Shown: piece after piece, positions 42,101-50,708 of the stretch
Numbering within the stretch: the stretch's first letter is position 1
Layout of the letters: the number at the start of each line of letters is the position of its first letter
Source of the DNA: DASXHZ01 sp036488085
Lineage (GTDB): Bacteria; Acidobacteriota; Thermoanaerobaculia; Gp7-AA8
Assembly: GCA_036488085.1 (NCBI GenBank)
Contig: DASXHZ010000053.1
Span: forward strand, 1 to 64,000
DNA length: 64,000 nucleotides
Direction: 5' to 3'
The notes under the pieces: model-generated
The model's input: the letters and a program-made list of their open reading frames with translations, nothing else
Database searches by the model: none
Told to the model about the DNA's origin: nothing
Position numbers and translations under genes: made by a program

Positions 42101-42907
42101 CTACTTCTTGTAGACCACCTTGACCGCCATGTCGTCCATCGCCTTCGGGTTCTCGCCGAGGGCCTGGAGTTTCTTGAAGTCGTACTCCCAGATCAAGGTG
42201 TTTCCCTCGCGGCGGTGGGCGTTGGACGAGACGACCTGGAACGGCGCGGTGATCTTCCAGGCGAAGCGCATCCCTTTGAACGCGTCTTCCATCATCTTCT
42301 GGGTCTCGGGGTCCATCGGCGGCCCCTGCGAGCTCGCCTCCGACTTCACCTTGTCGGCGGGGTTTTGCGGTTTGGTGCGGATGGTGATGGTCGACGCGGT
42401 CTCGACGACGTCGAGGCCCTGAAACGGCGTGTCGAGGACGTTCTTCTTGGTCGGATCGGGAGGGCCGCCTTTGGCGCCGCCCTTCTGCGGGAGCTTGACG
42501 TCGACGAGGTGCGCGAGCTTGTCGAACGCGAACTTCATGTTCGTGACCATCCCGAACTCTTTCTCGGTCACGGATGCATCGAGGAGCTTGATGCCCGGCG
42601 GAAGGGACTTCTCCATGTCCTTCTTCGGATCCTCGGGGCCTTCCTTCGACTCGGTCGTCTTCGCGTTCTTCTTGAAGTCGGCCTTTGCCGCCTCGATCTC
42701 TTCCTTGGTGGGCGGGCCTTTCTTCCCTTCCATCCCTCGCTGGACCATGGCCATGATGGTGATCATCGGCTCCATGTCGACGCCGAGTTTGAGGTTGGCG
42801 GTGCCCGACATGTCTTTCTTGAGGTCGATCGTTTCCTCGATGTCGAAGCAGCCGGTGGCGAAAACCGCGAAGAGTGCGGCGACGAGCAGGCAGCGCGTAC
42901 GGGCCAT
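42101..42907 (-). CDS. Putative lipoprotein of unknown function
   Basis: 268 aa. Lipobox AVFATGCFD after a short signal peptide. The opening FDIEETIDLKKDMSGTANLK and later ITIRTKPQN and GNTLIWEYDFKKL suggest a beta-rich domain interrupted by a charged KKGPPTKEEIEAAKADFKK region. The family is not recognised with certainty. Upstream is a divergently unrelated regulator on the same strand. Confidence 0.6.
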   Translation of the reverse strand: MARTRCLLVAALFAVFATGCFDIEETIDLKKDMSGTANLKLGVDMEPMITIMAMVQRGMEGKKGPPTKEEIEAAKADFKKNAKTTESKEGPEDPKKDMEKSLPPGIKLLDASVTEKEFGMVTNMKFAFDKLAHLVDVKLPQKGGAKGGPPDPTKKNVLDTPFQGLDVVETASTITIRTKPQNPADKVKSEASSQGPPMDPETQKMMEDAFKGMRFAWKITAPFQVVSSNAHRREGNTLIWEYDFKKLQALGENPKAMDDMAVKVVYKK

Positions 42908-42936
42908 GAGGCTTCCTTTCGGTTGTACGGCTGAGG

Positions 42937-43236
42937 TTACCTCAGTTCAGCGCCGGCCGCGCGGCTCAGGTCATCGACGGCCGCGCGCTTCGTGTCGTCG
43001 GCCGGCCGGTAGCGATAGGCATCCGAATCGCGCGCCCTTACGACGAAACCGCGCGTGGCAAGCTCGCGGAGCGTCTGCGTCACGAGCTCGGGTTTGGAGC
43101 CGACCTGGTTGGCGATGGCGTCCGCCGACCAGAAGGTCTCAGGCGACCGCCGGAGGAGAAGCAGCACATCGACTGCCGCGGGGGAATGCACACACTCGCC
43201 GAGGAGACGGCGGACATCGGGCTTGAGTCCGTCCAT
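42937..43236 (-). CDS. Small winged-helix transcriptional regulator
   Basis: 99 aa. A single wHTH: AAVDVLLLLRRSPETFWSAD, ANQVGSKPELVTQTLRELAT and GFVVRARDSDAYRYRP. A perfect TATAAT box lies 7 nt before the ATG at 43236, supporting this start over the ATG at 43260 and predicting a leaderless mRNA. Target unknown; the divergent LolC/E-like gene is a candidate. Confidence 0.7.
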   Translation of the reverse strand: MDGLKPDVRRLLGECVHSPAAVDVLLLLRRSPETFWSADAIANQVGSKPELVTQTLRELATRGFVVRARDSDAYRYRPADDTKRAAVDDLSRAAGAELR

Positions 43237-43243
43237 GCCGGTA

Positions 43244-43249
43244 ATTATA
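43244..43249 (-). promoter_or_regulatory. Consensus -10 box TATAAT of the wHTH gene
   Basis: Perfect hexamer on the minus strand, 7 nt from the ATG at 43236. The -35 is weak (CAGACA). Confidence 0.55.
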
Positions 43250-43289
43250 TGGCATCCCATCCAGTGTGTCTGAGTACACTAGCGGACGC

Positions 43290-44510
43290 ATGAATCTGCC
43301 TCGCCTCATTGCCTGGCGTTACCTTCGCCGGCCGACTGACAAGCTCGTGTCGGCGGTCGGGCTCGTGTCGGTGTTCGGGCTCGTGATCGGCGTGATGGCG
43401 CTGGTGATCTCGATGGCGCTGATGACGGGGTACCGCGGAGACTTGCAGCAGAAGTTGCTCGGCGGGAACGCGGAGGTCTTCGTCTACTCGATCGGCGGAC
43501 CGATGCACGACACGGCGCGGTTGCTCGGGATCATTCGCGCGACGCCGGGCGTGGGGGAGGCGTCGCCGGTCTTGTTTCAGCAGGCGCTCGTGACGACGGA
43601 GCGGAACAGCACCGGCACGCAGGTGATGCTGAAGGGTTTCGATCCGGCGCGCGCGCGAACCACACCGATGCTTGCGAAGATTGTCGGGCCGCACGGCCGC
43701 TTCGAGAGCCCCGACGGCGAGAACGGGATCGCGGTCGGGAAGTACCTCGCGACACGGCTCGGTGTTCACGCAGGCGACGCGATCAGTGTGACGGTCCCGA
43801 GCGAGGGGGAGTCGTTCCTTCCGCGTAGCGCGACATTCGTCGTCACGAGTGTCTTCGCGACCGGCTTCTACGAGTACGACGCAAGGTGGCTGTTCATCGA
43901 TCTCGCCGAGGCCGAACGTCTCGCCGATGTGCGCGGCGGAGCGAATCTGATCGAGGTGAAGCTCGCGCCGGGTGCCGCGATCGATCAGGTGACGAACGAG
44001 ATCGGCCGCCGCACCGATCACCGTTACGCCGTGAGCGACTGGCGCGACATGAACCGGCAGCTCTTCTCGATGCTGAAGATCCAGCAGCTCGTACTCTTCA
44101 TCGTGATCGGGCTGATCGTCTTCGTTTCGACGTTCAACATCGTCTCGACGCTGATCATGACGGTGCACGAGAAGCGGCGCGAAGTCGGGATCCTGACGTC
44201 GATGGGCGCCGGGCAGCGCACGATCAGCCGCGTCTTCCTCTGGTACGGCACGATGGTCGGCTTTGCCGGCACGGCCACCGGCGTGATCCTCGGCGTCGCG
44301 ATCTGCTGGGTGATCACGCGGTTCCACCTCGTGTCGTTCCCGCCGGAGATCGCCGAGGTCTATTTCGTGTCGTCGATCCCGTTTGTGACGCGGGCCAGCG
44401 ACCTGGCGACCATCGCCGCGTTCTCGATGATCGTCTCGTTCCTCGCCACGATCATCCCGTCGCTACGCGCCGCGCGGTTGAATCCGATCGCGGCGTTGCG
44501 GCACGAGTAG
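43290..44510 (+). CDS. LolC/LolE-type ABC permease
   Basis: 406 aa. N-terminal RLIAWRYLRRPTDKLVSAVG, a first membrane segment, a periplasmic domain of about 200 residues and three C-terminal segments with the coupling helix TVHEKRREVGILTSMGAGQR. This matches LolC/E, which extract outer-membrane lipoproteins. The usual LolD ATPase gene does not follow, so its ATPase must be encoded elsewhere. ATG at 43290 chosen over 43266 because MNLPRLIAWRYL is the normal start. Confidence 0.82.
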   Translation: MNLPRLIAWRYLRRPTDKLVSAVGLVSVFGLVIGVMALVISMALMTGYRGDLQQKLLGGNAEVFVYSIGGPMHDTARLLGIIRATPGVGEASPVLFQQALVTTERNSTGTQVMLKGFDPARARTTPMLAKIVGPHGRFESPDGENGIAVGKYLATRLGVHAGDAISVTVPSEGESFLPRSATFVVTSVFATGFYEYDARWLFIDLAEAERLADVRGGANLIEVKLAPGAAIDQVTNEIGRRTDHRYAVSDWRDMNRQLFSMLKIQQLVLFIVIGLIVFVSTFNIVSTLIMTVHEKRREVGILTSMGAGQRTISRVFLWYGTMVGFAGTATGVILGVAICWVITRFHLVSFPPEIAEVYFVSSIPFVTRASDLATIAAFSMIVSFLATIIPSLRAARLNPIAALRHE

Positions 44511-44985
44511 GCACCACTTCCGCCTCCGAAACCGAGTGGCCGCCGCCCTTGTACGACTCGGCGCCGATCGTGTTCAGGATCGCCGCGACGCCGTGTTCGA
44601 CCGCGCCGGAGTAGTCGCCGGACTGCAGGCGCGGCTGCATGATCGTGCTCGTGATCAGCTTCGACTTCGCGTCGGTGAGACTCCCTTCGAGCCCGTAGCC
44701 GACCTCGATCCGCATCTTCCCGTCGTCGGTAGAGACGAAGAGGATGACGGAATTGTCCTTTTTCGCCTGCGCTCTCATCTGCTCGAGCGCCGTGCCGTCA
44801 GGCACTTTCTTGTCGATGAAGACGAGAACCTGGTTGGAGGTCTGCTGCTCGAAGGCTTTCAGCTTCTGGTCGAGCTTTTCGGCTCTGTCGGCAGGGAGGG
44901 CTCCGGCGTTGTCGGTGATGTACTGCGCCGGCTTGCTCGGAAGTGGAATCGCGAGGAGGGCGGTCAGGAAGAGGGTCGAGAGCAT
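44452..44985 (-). CDS. Secreted TPM-domain protein
   Basis: 177 aa with a signal peptide (LSTLFLTALLAIPLPSKPAQ). The TPM fold is indicated by YITDNAGALPADRAEKLDQK, NQVLVFIDKKVPDGTALEQM and RIEVGYGLEGSLTD. TPM proteins occur in the envelope or in photosystem repair, with phosphatase activity reported for some. It lacks a C-terminal membrane segment and overlaps the convergent permease gene by 59 nt. Divergent from carA. Confidence 0.78.
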   Translation of the reverse strand: MLSTLFLTALLAIPLPSKPAQYITDNAGALPADRAEKLDQKLKAFEQQTSNQVLVFIDKKVPDGTALEQMRAQAKKDNSVILFVSTDDGKMRIEVGYGLEGSLTDAKSKLITSTIMQPRLQSGDYSGAVEHGVAAILNTIGAESYKGGGHSVSEAEVVPTRAATPRSDSTARRVATG

Positions 44986-44988
44986 GTT

Positions 44989-44994
44989 TATAAT
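44989..44994 (+). promoter_or_regulatory. Consensus -10 box TATAAT of carA
   Basis: Perfect TATAAT, 9 nt before the carA ATG. The leader would be only 2-3 nt. No -35 match; a TG two bases upstream of the box may compensate. Confidence 0.55.
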
Positions 44995-45003
44995 GCGCAA
45001 AAA

Positions 45004-46101
45004 ATGCCTGCCGCCCGGTTGATCCTCGAAGACGGAACCACTTACGCAGGCGAATCGTTCGGCTCGCCTGCCACGACGATCGGGGAGGTCGTCTTCAATA
45101 CCTCTCTGACCGGCTACCAGGAGATCGCCACCGATCCGTCGTACCGCTTTCAGATCGTGGTGATGACCTACCCCCACATAGGAAACTATGGCGTCGAGGG
45201 GACGGTGGAGCAGAGCGACGCGCCACAGGTCGCCGGCTTCGTGGTGCGCGACGTGATCGAGGAGCCGTCGAGCGCCCGCGCACAGATGTCGCTCGGCGAG
45301 TACTTCGAGAAGACGAAGATCCCCGGAATCGCCGGCATCGACACCCGCGCGCTGACCCGGAAAATCCGGAACGAAGGGGCGATGCGCGGCATGATCACGA
45401 CCGACGACCGGCCGGCCGACGAGCTCGTCGGCGAGATCCGGAACGCCCCCTCGATGAGCGGCCTCGATCTCGTGCAGCGCGTCACCGCGCTCCGGCCGTA
45501 TCCGTTCGACGAGCGGCCGACGGAGACGCGTCATCGCGTCGCGGTCTACGACTTCGGCGTCAAGCGCGACATCCTCCGCCAGCTCGTGCAGCAGAACTGC
45601 GACGTGACGGTGTACCCCGCCACGACGCACGCCGAAGAGATCCTGAATCTGAAATACGACGGCGTGCTGCTATCGAACGGCCCCGGCGACCCCGAGCCGG
45701 TGACGTACGCGCAGGAAAACATCCGCCATCTCGTCGGCAAGATCCCCATCTTCGGCATCTGCCTCGGCCACCAACTCCTCGGCCTCGCGCTCGGCGGCCG
45801 TACGTACAAGTTGAAGTTCGGCCATCGCGGCGGCAATCATCCGGTGAAGGACCTCCGCTCGGGCCGCGTCGAGATCACCGCGCAGAATCACGGCTTCTCC
45901 GTCGATCCCGACTCGCTCTCGGAGAACGACGTCGAGTTCACGCACATCAACCTCAACGACCAGACGCTCGAAGGTTTCCGCCACCGCCGCGAGCCGGCCG
46001 TCGCCGTTCAGTACCACCCCGAAGCCGCCCCCGGCCCGCACGACTCGTTCTACCTCTTCCAGGACTTTGTGACGATGATGGACGAGTGGAGGGAGCGATG
46101 A
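45004..46101 (+). CDS. carA: Carbamoyl-phosphate synthase small subunit
   Basis: 365 aa glutamine amidotransferase subunit that supplies ammonia to CarB for pyrimidine and arginine synthesis. N-terminal CarA domain (FNTSLTGYQEIATDPSY) and class I amidotransferase domain with the nucleophile Cys in FGICLGHQLLGLALGG and the His/Glu pair in YHPEAAPGPHDS. carB is not adjacent: after the stop there is only a gene fragment and the mutase gene on the other strand. Confidence 0.95.
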   Translation: MPAARLILEDGTTYAGESFGSPATTIGEVVFNTSLTGYQEIATDPSYRFQIVVMTYPHIGNYGVEGTVEQSDAPQVAGFVVRDVIEEPSSARAQMSLGEYFEKTKIPGIAGIDTRALTRKIRNEGAMRGMITTDDRPADELVGEIRNAPSMSGLDLVQRVTALRPYPFDERPTETRHRVAVYDFGVKRDILRQLVQQNCDVTVYPATTHAEEILNLKYDGVLLSNGPGDPEPVTYAQENIRHLVGKIPIFGICLGHQLLGLALGGRTYKLKFGHRGGNHPVKDLRSGRVEITAQNHGFSVDPDSLSENDVEFTHINLNDQTLEGFRHRREPAVAVQYHPEAAPGPHDSFYLFQDFVTMMDEWRER

Positions 46102-46102
46102 G

Positions 46103-46189
46103 ATGCGCGCTGCGGAGTTCTACCGGGCGGTGACTGATCTGCTCGATCGCCTCCTGTCGCTCCTCGACCGAGAAGGCATTCGGTACTGA
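46103..46189 (+). pseudogene. Stub of a nucleotidyltransferase-type gene
   Basis: 28 codons, MRAAEFYRAVTDLLDRLLSL then LDREGIRY, followed directly by TGA. The pattern is the N-terminus of AbiEii-like or MNT-type nucleotidyltransferases, which go on with a VIGG motif that is missing here. Starts 1 nt after the carA stop. Short, so the call is tentative. Confidence 0.35.
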
Positions 46190-46348
46190 ACATCCCGGCC
46201 GTCGGCTGTAGACGAGTGGGAGGCTCGGCGATCCGATCGGCTGCGCCGGTCCGGCGGGGGTGCGGAGCCATGTCAAGGAACAACACCGATTCGTGACACT
46301 TCCCTACTGATCGAAGTGCGGACGCGACGAGGGCCATACGTGACAACG
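46190..46348. other. Gene-free stretch with a block resembling the cassette-A upstream motif
   Basis: No credible gene. On the minus strand, AGTAGGGAAGTGTCAC (about 46288-46303) resembles GTAGGGAAGTACGTCAC at 1395-1411. It may be an insertion scar next to the truncated gene at 46103. Confidence 0.35.
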
Positions 46349-47920
46349 CTAGAACCCGCTGTCGCGGTGCTCGCCGAATGTGCGCTTCAGCGTCGAGACG
46401 ATTTCGCCGATGGTGCACTCGCTGCGGATGCAGTCGACGATGAGCGGCATGAGGTTCGCCGTCTCGATTCCGGCGTGCAGTTTCGCCAGCGCGCCGGCGA
46501 CGTCGCCTTTGCGCGATGAGCGGAACTCCTGCAGCCGCGCCACCTGGTCGCGCTCGACGCTCTCGTCGATGACCAGGGTCGGTAGCGTCGTGTGGTCGGC
46601 TTCGATGAACTCGTTGACTCCGACGACTACCGACTGCTTTTCCTCCAGCGCCCGCTGCGCGCGGTAGGCGGACTCGCCGATCTCGTTCTGGACGAAGCCG
46701 GTCTCGATCGCCTGCATCGCGCCGCCCATCTGGTCGACGCGCTCGATCAGCTTGCGGGCGGTGCGCTCGATCTCGAGCGTCATCGACTCGATGGCATACG
46801 ACCCGGCGAGCGGGTCGGCAGTGGCGATGACTCCTGTCTCGTGCGCGAGCACCTGCTGCGTCCGCAGCGCGATCTTCGCCGACTCCTCGGTCGGCAGCGC
46901 GAGGGCCTCGTCGCGGGAGTTGGTGTGCAGCGACTGGCACCCGCCGAGGACCGCGGCCATCGCCTGGTAGGCAACGCGGATCACGTTGTTTTCCGGCTGC
47001 TGCGCGGTGAGCGTCGAGCCGGCGGTCTGGGCGTGGAATCGCAGCGCCAGGGACCGCGGGTCCTTTGGGTCGTGCCTCTCGCGCATGAGCGTCGCCCACA
47101 GCTTCCGGGCGGCGCGGAACTTCGAGACCTCTTCGAGAAAGTCGTTGTGCGCGTTGAAGAAAAAGGACATGCGCGGCGCGAAGGTGTCGACGTCGAGCCC
47201 CCGGTCAACGGCCGCCTGTACGTACGCGAGGCCGTTCGCGAGAGTGAACGCGACCTCCTGCACCGCCGTCGAGCCGGCCTCGCGAATGTGATAGCCGGAG
47301 ACGGAGATCGTGTTCCAGCGCGGCACGTTCGCGGCGCAGAACTCGAAGATGTCGGTCACGATCCGCATCGACGGGGCGGGAGGGAAGATGTACGTGCCGC
47401 GCGCCGCGTACTCCTTGAGGATGTCGTTCTGGATCGTGCCGGAGAGCTTCGGCCACTCGATCCCGCGCCGCTCCGCGACGACCAGCAGCATCGCCAGGAG
47501 GATCGAGGCCGGCGCGTTGATCGTCATCGAGATCGAGACGCGATCGAGCGGGATCTGGTCGAAGAGCGTCTCCATGTCGGCGATCGAATCGATCGCCACG
47601 CCGACTTTGCCGACCTCGCCGCGGGCTCGCACGTCGTCGGAGTCCATCCCAATCTGCGTCGGGAGGTCGAACGCCACCGAGAGCCCGGTCGTGCCGCGCT
47701 CGAGGAGGTAGCGATAGCGCTTGTTCGACTCGACGGCGGTCGAGAAGCCGGCGTACTGCCGCATGGTCCAGAGCTTCCCGCGGTACATCGACGGCTGCGG
47801 GCCGCGCGTGTAGGGAAACTCGCCCGGCACGCCGAGGTCGCCGTGCGGATCGAACGACCGCTCCTCGAGCGAGGCCTCGTCGAAGAAGAGCGGCAAGTCG
47901 ATACCGGAAGTCGTTTCCAT
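46349..47920 (-). CDS. Methylmalonyl-CoA mutase-type large subunit (no B12 domain)
   Basis: 523 aa. The TIM-barrel acyl-CoA mutase domain is complete: GPQPSMYRGKLWTMRQYAGF, LSVAFDLPTQIGMDSD, ISVSGYHIREAGSTAVQE and NDFLEEVSKFRAARKLWA. The cobalamin-binding domain (DxHxxG) is absent, as in two-part mutases where it is a separate small protein. No such gene, chaperone (MeaB) or epimerase is adjacent. Ethylmalonyl- or isobutyryl-CoA mutase specificity cannot be excluded. Start at 47920 with TATATT 8 nt upstream. Confidence 0.85.
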   Translation of the reverse strand: METTSGIDLPLFFDEASLEERSFDPHGDLGVPGEFPYTRGPQPSMYRGKLWTMRQYAGFSTAVESNKRYRYLLERGTTGLSVAFDLPTQIGMDSDDVRARGEVGKVGVAIDSIADMETLFDQIPLDRVSISMTINAPASILLAMLLVVAERRGIEWPKLSGTIQNDILKEYAARGTYIFPPAPSMRIVTDIFEFCAANVPRWNTISVSGYHIREAGSTAVQEVAFTLANGLAYVQAAVDRGLDVDTFAPRMSFFFNAHNDFLEEVSKFRAARKLWATLMRERHDPKDPRSLALRFHAQTAGSTLTAQQPENNVIRVAYQAMAAVLGGCQSLHTNSRDEALALPTEESAKIALRTQQVLAHETGVIATADPLAGSYAIESMTLEIERTARKLIERVDQMGGAMQAIETGFVQNEIGESAYRAQRALEEKQSVVVGVNEFIEADHTTLPTLVIDESVERDQVARLQEFRSSRKGDVAGALAKLHAGIETANLMPLIVDCIRSECTIGEIVSTLKRTFGEHRDSGF

Positions 47921-47928
47921 CGCCACCC

Positions 47929-47936
47929 AATATAAT
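47929..47936. promoter_or_regulatory. Overlapping divergent -10 boxes
   Basis: AATATAAT holds TATAAT for the rightward DUF4388 gene (12 nt before its ATG) and, on the minus strand, TATATT for the mutase gene (8 nt before its ATG). The two promoters would compete. Confidence 0.45.
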
Positions 47937-47948
47937 TCGCACCCCTTC

Positions 47949-49091
47949 ATGGCCGTCTCTGGAAATCTCAAGACCATGTCCGCGGGCGACGTCCTGCAGT
48001 GGCTCAGTCTTGCCCAGAAAACGGGGACGCTGGTCGTTCACAACAAGTCGGTCGAGAAGAAGATCTTCTTCAAGAACGGCCGGGTGATCTCCTCCGCCTC
48101 CAACGACCCGCGCGAATACCTAGGGCAGTTCCTCATGAGCCATGGCTACCTCAGCGAGGCGGAGCTGACGAAGGCGATGGAGGTGCAGCGCCAGTCGGGC
48201 ATCCTCCTCGGCAAGATCCTCGTGATGATCGACGTCATCAACGAGGACGACCTGAATCGCCTGATGCGCCTCAAGGCGGAGGAGGAGATCTACGACCTCT
48301 TCCTCTGGAAGGAGGGCGACTTCCATTTCCTCGATGAGGAGCTGCCGCAGTTCGAGATGATCCCTCTGAAGGTCGACGTGACCGGAATCATCATGGAGGG
48401 GATGCGCCGCGTCGACGAGTGGTCGCGCATCCGCGAGCTGATCCCGAACGAGGCGCTCGTCCCGATAATCGAGAAGCCGGCAGGCGACGAGGTGCTCGAC
48501 GATTTCGATTTCGACGACGCGCAACGCCAGATCATTCGCGCAATCGACGGCAAGCGGAGCATCGGCGATCTCGTGGTCGAGACTCGCTCGTCGTCGTTCA
48601 CCGTGTCGTCTACCGTCCACCAGCTCGCGCGCGAGGGGTACATCCAACTGACGGACGTCTCGGCGTCGCGCGCCGCCGCTCCGGCGGCCACTCCCGATCT
48701 CGATGAGGACGAGGAGATCGCGTCATTCCTCGGCCGCGCGCAGCAGGCGTTGCGCATCCGCGATTTCGAGAAGGCGCAGCGGCTGCTCAAGGCCGCACAA
48801 AACCTCGATCCGAATCATCCGAAAGTGCGGTCGGCGGTCAAAGGCGCCGAGTCGGTGATCGTCAGCGAGCTGCGGAACGCGGGGATCATCGACTCGCGCG
48901 TCCCGCGCGTCTCGAAGTCGTTCGACGAGATCACCGGCATGAACTTCACGCCGAACGAAGGCTTCCTGCTTTCGCGCATCAACGGCTCGTGGGACATCGG
49001 TTCGCTAGTGAAGATCAGCCCCATCCGCGAGCCCGACGCCCTCCTGATCTTCTACAAGCTCTGGAAGGACGAGATCATCGCCTTGGATTGA
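47949..49091 (+). CDS. DUF4388 (PatA-type) signalling protein
   Basis: 380 aa, soluble. The N-terminus is a DUF4388 domain (LKTMSAGDVLQWLSLAQKTG, KKIFFKNGRVISSASNDPRE), followed by a helical segment (LSEAELTKAMEVQRQSGILL), a winged-helix-like part (IIRAIDGKRSIGDLVVETRS), a TPR-like hairpin (QQALRIRDFEKAQRLLKAAQ) and a last wHTH-like part (EGFLLSRINGSWDIGSL). Similar proteins act in Mgl/gliding or gene-control pathways; here no partner gene is adjacent. Role unknown. Confidence 0.75.
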   Translation: MAVSGNLKTMSAGDVLQWLSLAQKTGTLVVHNKSVEKKIFFKNGRVISSASNDPREYLGQFLMSHGYLSEAELTKAMEVQRQSGILLGKILVMIDVINEDDLNRLMRLKAEEEIYDLFLWKEGDFHFLDEELPQFEMIPLKVDVTGIIMEGMRRVDEWSRIRELIPNEALVPIIEKPAGDEVLDDFDFDDAQRQIIRAIDGKRSIGDLVVETRSSSFTVSSTVHQLAREGYIQLTDVSASRAAAPAATPDLDEDEEIASFLGRAQQALRIRDFEKAQRLLKAAQNLDPNHPKVRSAVKGAESVIVSELRNAGIIDSRVPRVSKSFDEITGMNFTPNEGFLLSRINGSWDIGSLVKISPIREPDALLIFYKLWKDEIIALD

Positions 49092-49169
49092 TCGCGCTCT
49101 GCGCGGAGAGCCGGCTTTGATCTGGCTTTGCGCGGCGCCATGCCGGCGGTGATCTGGCTTAGCGCGGAG

Positions 49170-49274
49170 CCACGCCCCTCACCCGGCGTCGCTGCGCTAC
49201 GCCACCCTCTCCCGGTGGGAGAGGGACAAGAGGGCAAACAATCTCCCTCTCCCTCCGGGTGAGGGGCGCGCATC
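49170..49274. repeat. R4 palindromic repeat
   Basis: GCCCCTCACCCGGC...CCACCCTCTCCC faces CTCCCTCTCCCTCCGGGTGA...GGGGCGC; same family as 41957-42085. 49092-49299 holds no gene. Confidence 0.75.
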
Positions 49275-49299
49275 CACGACGAGCGTGTTTGCGGCGGTG

Positions 49300-49704
49300 T
49301 TAATCGAGACCAACGGCAGCCCGCACCTTCACCTCGAGCGCGTTCATCTCGCCGGTGTCGGTCTCGTGGTCATAGCCCATCGCGTGGAGGATGCCGTGGA
49401 GGATCAGGTAGCGCACTTCGGTGGCCAGCGAGTGCTTCTCGTCGGACGCTTGCTTCCTCGCCTGGTCGACGGAGATCACGATCTCGCCGAGGAGCGGGGC
49501 ATCGCCGGGGAAGGTGAGGACGTCGGTCGTCTTGTTCTTGCGGCGGAACTTGCGATTCAGCTCGCGCATCGACTCGTCGTCGACGAATGCGATCGAGAGC
49601 TCCTCCGGCTCGATGTCGACGGCCCGGAGAACGCGGCGAGCGAATACCGCGATGTCGCGCCGCGTCAGGTGCGGGACGCTGCCGCTGATCTCGATATTCG
49701 TCAC
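49300..49704 (-). CDS. ybeY: Endoribonuclease YbeY (16S rRNA maturation)
   Basis: 134 aa, GTG start overlapping the stop of the PhoH-like gene (GTGA). The zinc motif HGILHAMGYDHE (HxxxHxxxxxH) is intact, as is the RELNRKFRRKNKTTDVLTFP segment. YbeY trims the 3' end of 16S rRNA and helps ribosome quality control. Last gene of a minus-strand cluster with cca, rsmD and a PhoH-like ATPase. Confidence 0.92.
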   Translation of the reverse strand: MTNIEISGSVPHLTRRDIAVFARRVLRAVDIEPEELSIAFVDDESMRELNRKFRRKNKTTDVLTFPGDAPLLGEIVISVDQARKQASDEKHSLATEVRYLILHGILHAMGYDHETDTGEMNALEVKVRAAVGLD

Positions 49705-50708
49705 GCCTCGGATGGCTCGGTGACGTCTTGCTGTCGTTGCTGACGCGTCGCTTCCTCTTTCTCCTTCTGTTCGCGCTCGACCTTGTCGTACGCGACGACG
49801 ATCTTGGCGACGAGCGGATGGCGGACGACGTCGCGATCGGTGAAGTCGAAGAAGCTGATCCCTTCCACGTCCTGCAGGATGTTGCGCGCCTCGCGGAGGC
49901 CCGACTTCTTGCCGGTCGGAAGGTCGACCTGGGTCACGTCGCCGGTGACGACGCATTTCGAGCTGAAACCGAGGCGCGTGAGGAACATCTTCATCTGCTC
50001 GGGCGTCGTGTTCTGCGCCTCGTCGAGGATGATGAACGAGTCGTTGAGCGTCCGGCCGCGCATGAAGGCCAGCGGCGCGATCTCGATCACGCTCCGCTCC
50101 ATCATCTTCTCCACTTTCTCGAAACCGATGATGTCGTACAGCGAGTCGTAGAGCGGGCGGAGGTACGGGTTGACCTTCTCTGCAATGTCGCCGGGGAGGA
50201 AGCCGAGCCGCTCGCCGGCTTCGACGGCGGGGCGGCAGAGGATCACGCGTTTGATGGACTTCTCGGCGAGCGCCGCGGCGGCCGCCGCGACGGCGAGGAA
50301 GGTTTTGCCGGTGCCGGCGGGGCCGATCGCGAAGACGATGTCGTTGTCCTGGATCGCCTGGAGATATTTCTTCTGCGCCAGGTTGCGCGGCGTGGCGGCG
50401 CGCTTGAGCGCCGGCTGCAGCGACTCGTCGGTAAAGAATTCAATCAGGTCGGTGTCGGGTTTGTCGCGAAGCACGCGGACGCCGGTGGAGATGTCCGACT
50501 TCTTCAGCGGATAGCCGCTCGCGATCAACTGCTGCATCTGCCCGAGAAGCCTCTCGACGGGTTCCACGTGATCGGCCGAACCCTGGACATTGATCTGGTT
50601 CCCGCGCGACGAGATGCGGACGTCGAACGAGTCTTCGATCAGCCGCAGGTTTTCGTCGTGGTTGCCGAACAGCGTGTGCATCCCTTGTTCGTCGAGCGTC
50701 AGTTCCAT
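49701..50708 (-). CDS. ybeZ: PhoH-like ATPase (YbeZ)
   Basis: 335 aa. N-terminal KH-like region (DSFDVRISSRGNQINVQGSA), then an RNA-helicase-like ATPase with Walker A AIGPAGTGKTFLAVAAA, Walker B FIILDEAQNTTPEQM and the VVTGDVTQVDLP motif. YbeZ works with YbeY in rRNA processing; overlap with ybeY supports this. A GGGGAGAG ribosome site lies in the rsmD stop region. Confidence 0.92.
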   Translation of the reverse strand: MELTLDEQGMHTLFGNHDENLRLIEDSFDVRISSRGNQINVQGSADHVEPVERLLGQMQQLIASGYPLKKSDISTGVRVLRDKPDTDLIEFFTDESLQPALKRAATPRNLAQKKYLQAIQDNDIVFAIGPAGTGKTFLAVAAAAAALAEKSIKRVILCRPAVEAGERLGFLPGDIAEKVNPYLRPLYDSLYDIIGFEKVEKMMERSVIEIAPLAFMRGRTLNDSFIILDEAQNTTPEQMKMFLTRLGFSSKCVVTGDVTQVDLPTGKKSGLREARNILQDVEGISFFDFTDRDVVRHPLVAKIVVAYDKVEREQKEKEEATRQQRQQDVTEPSEA

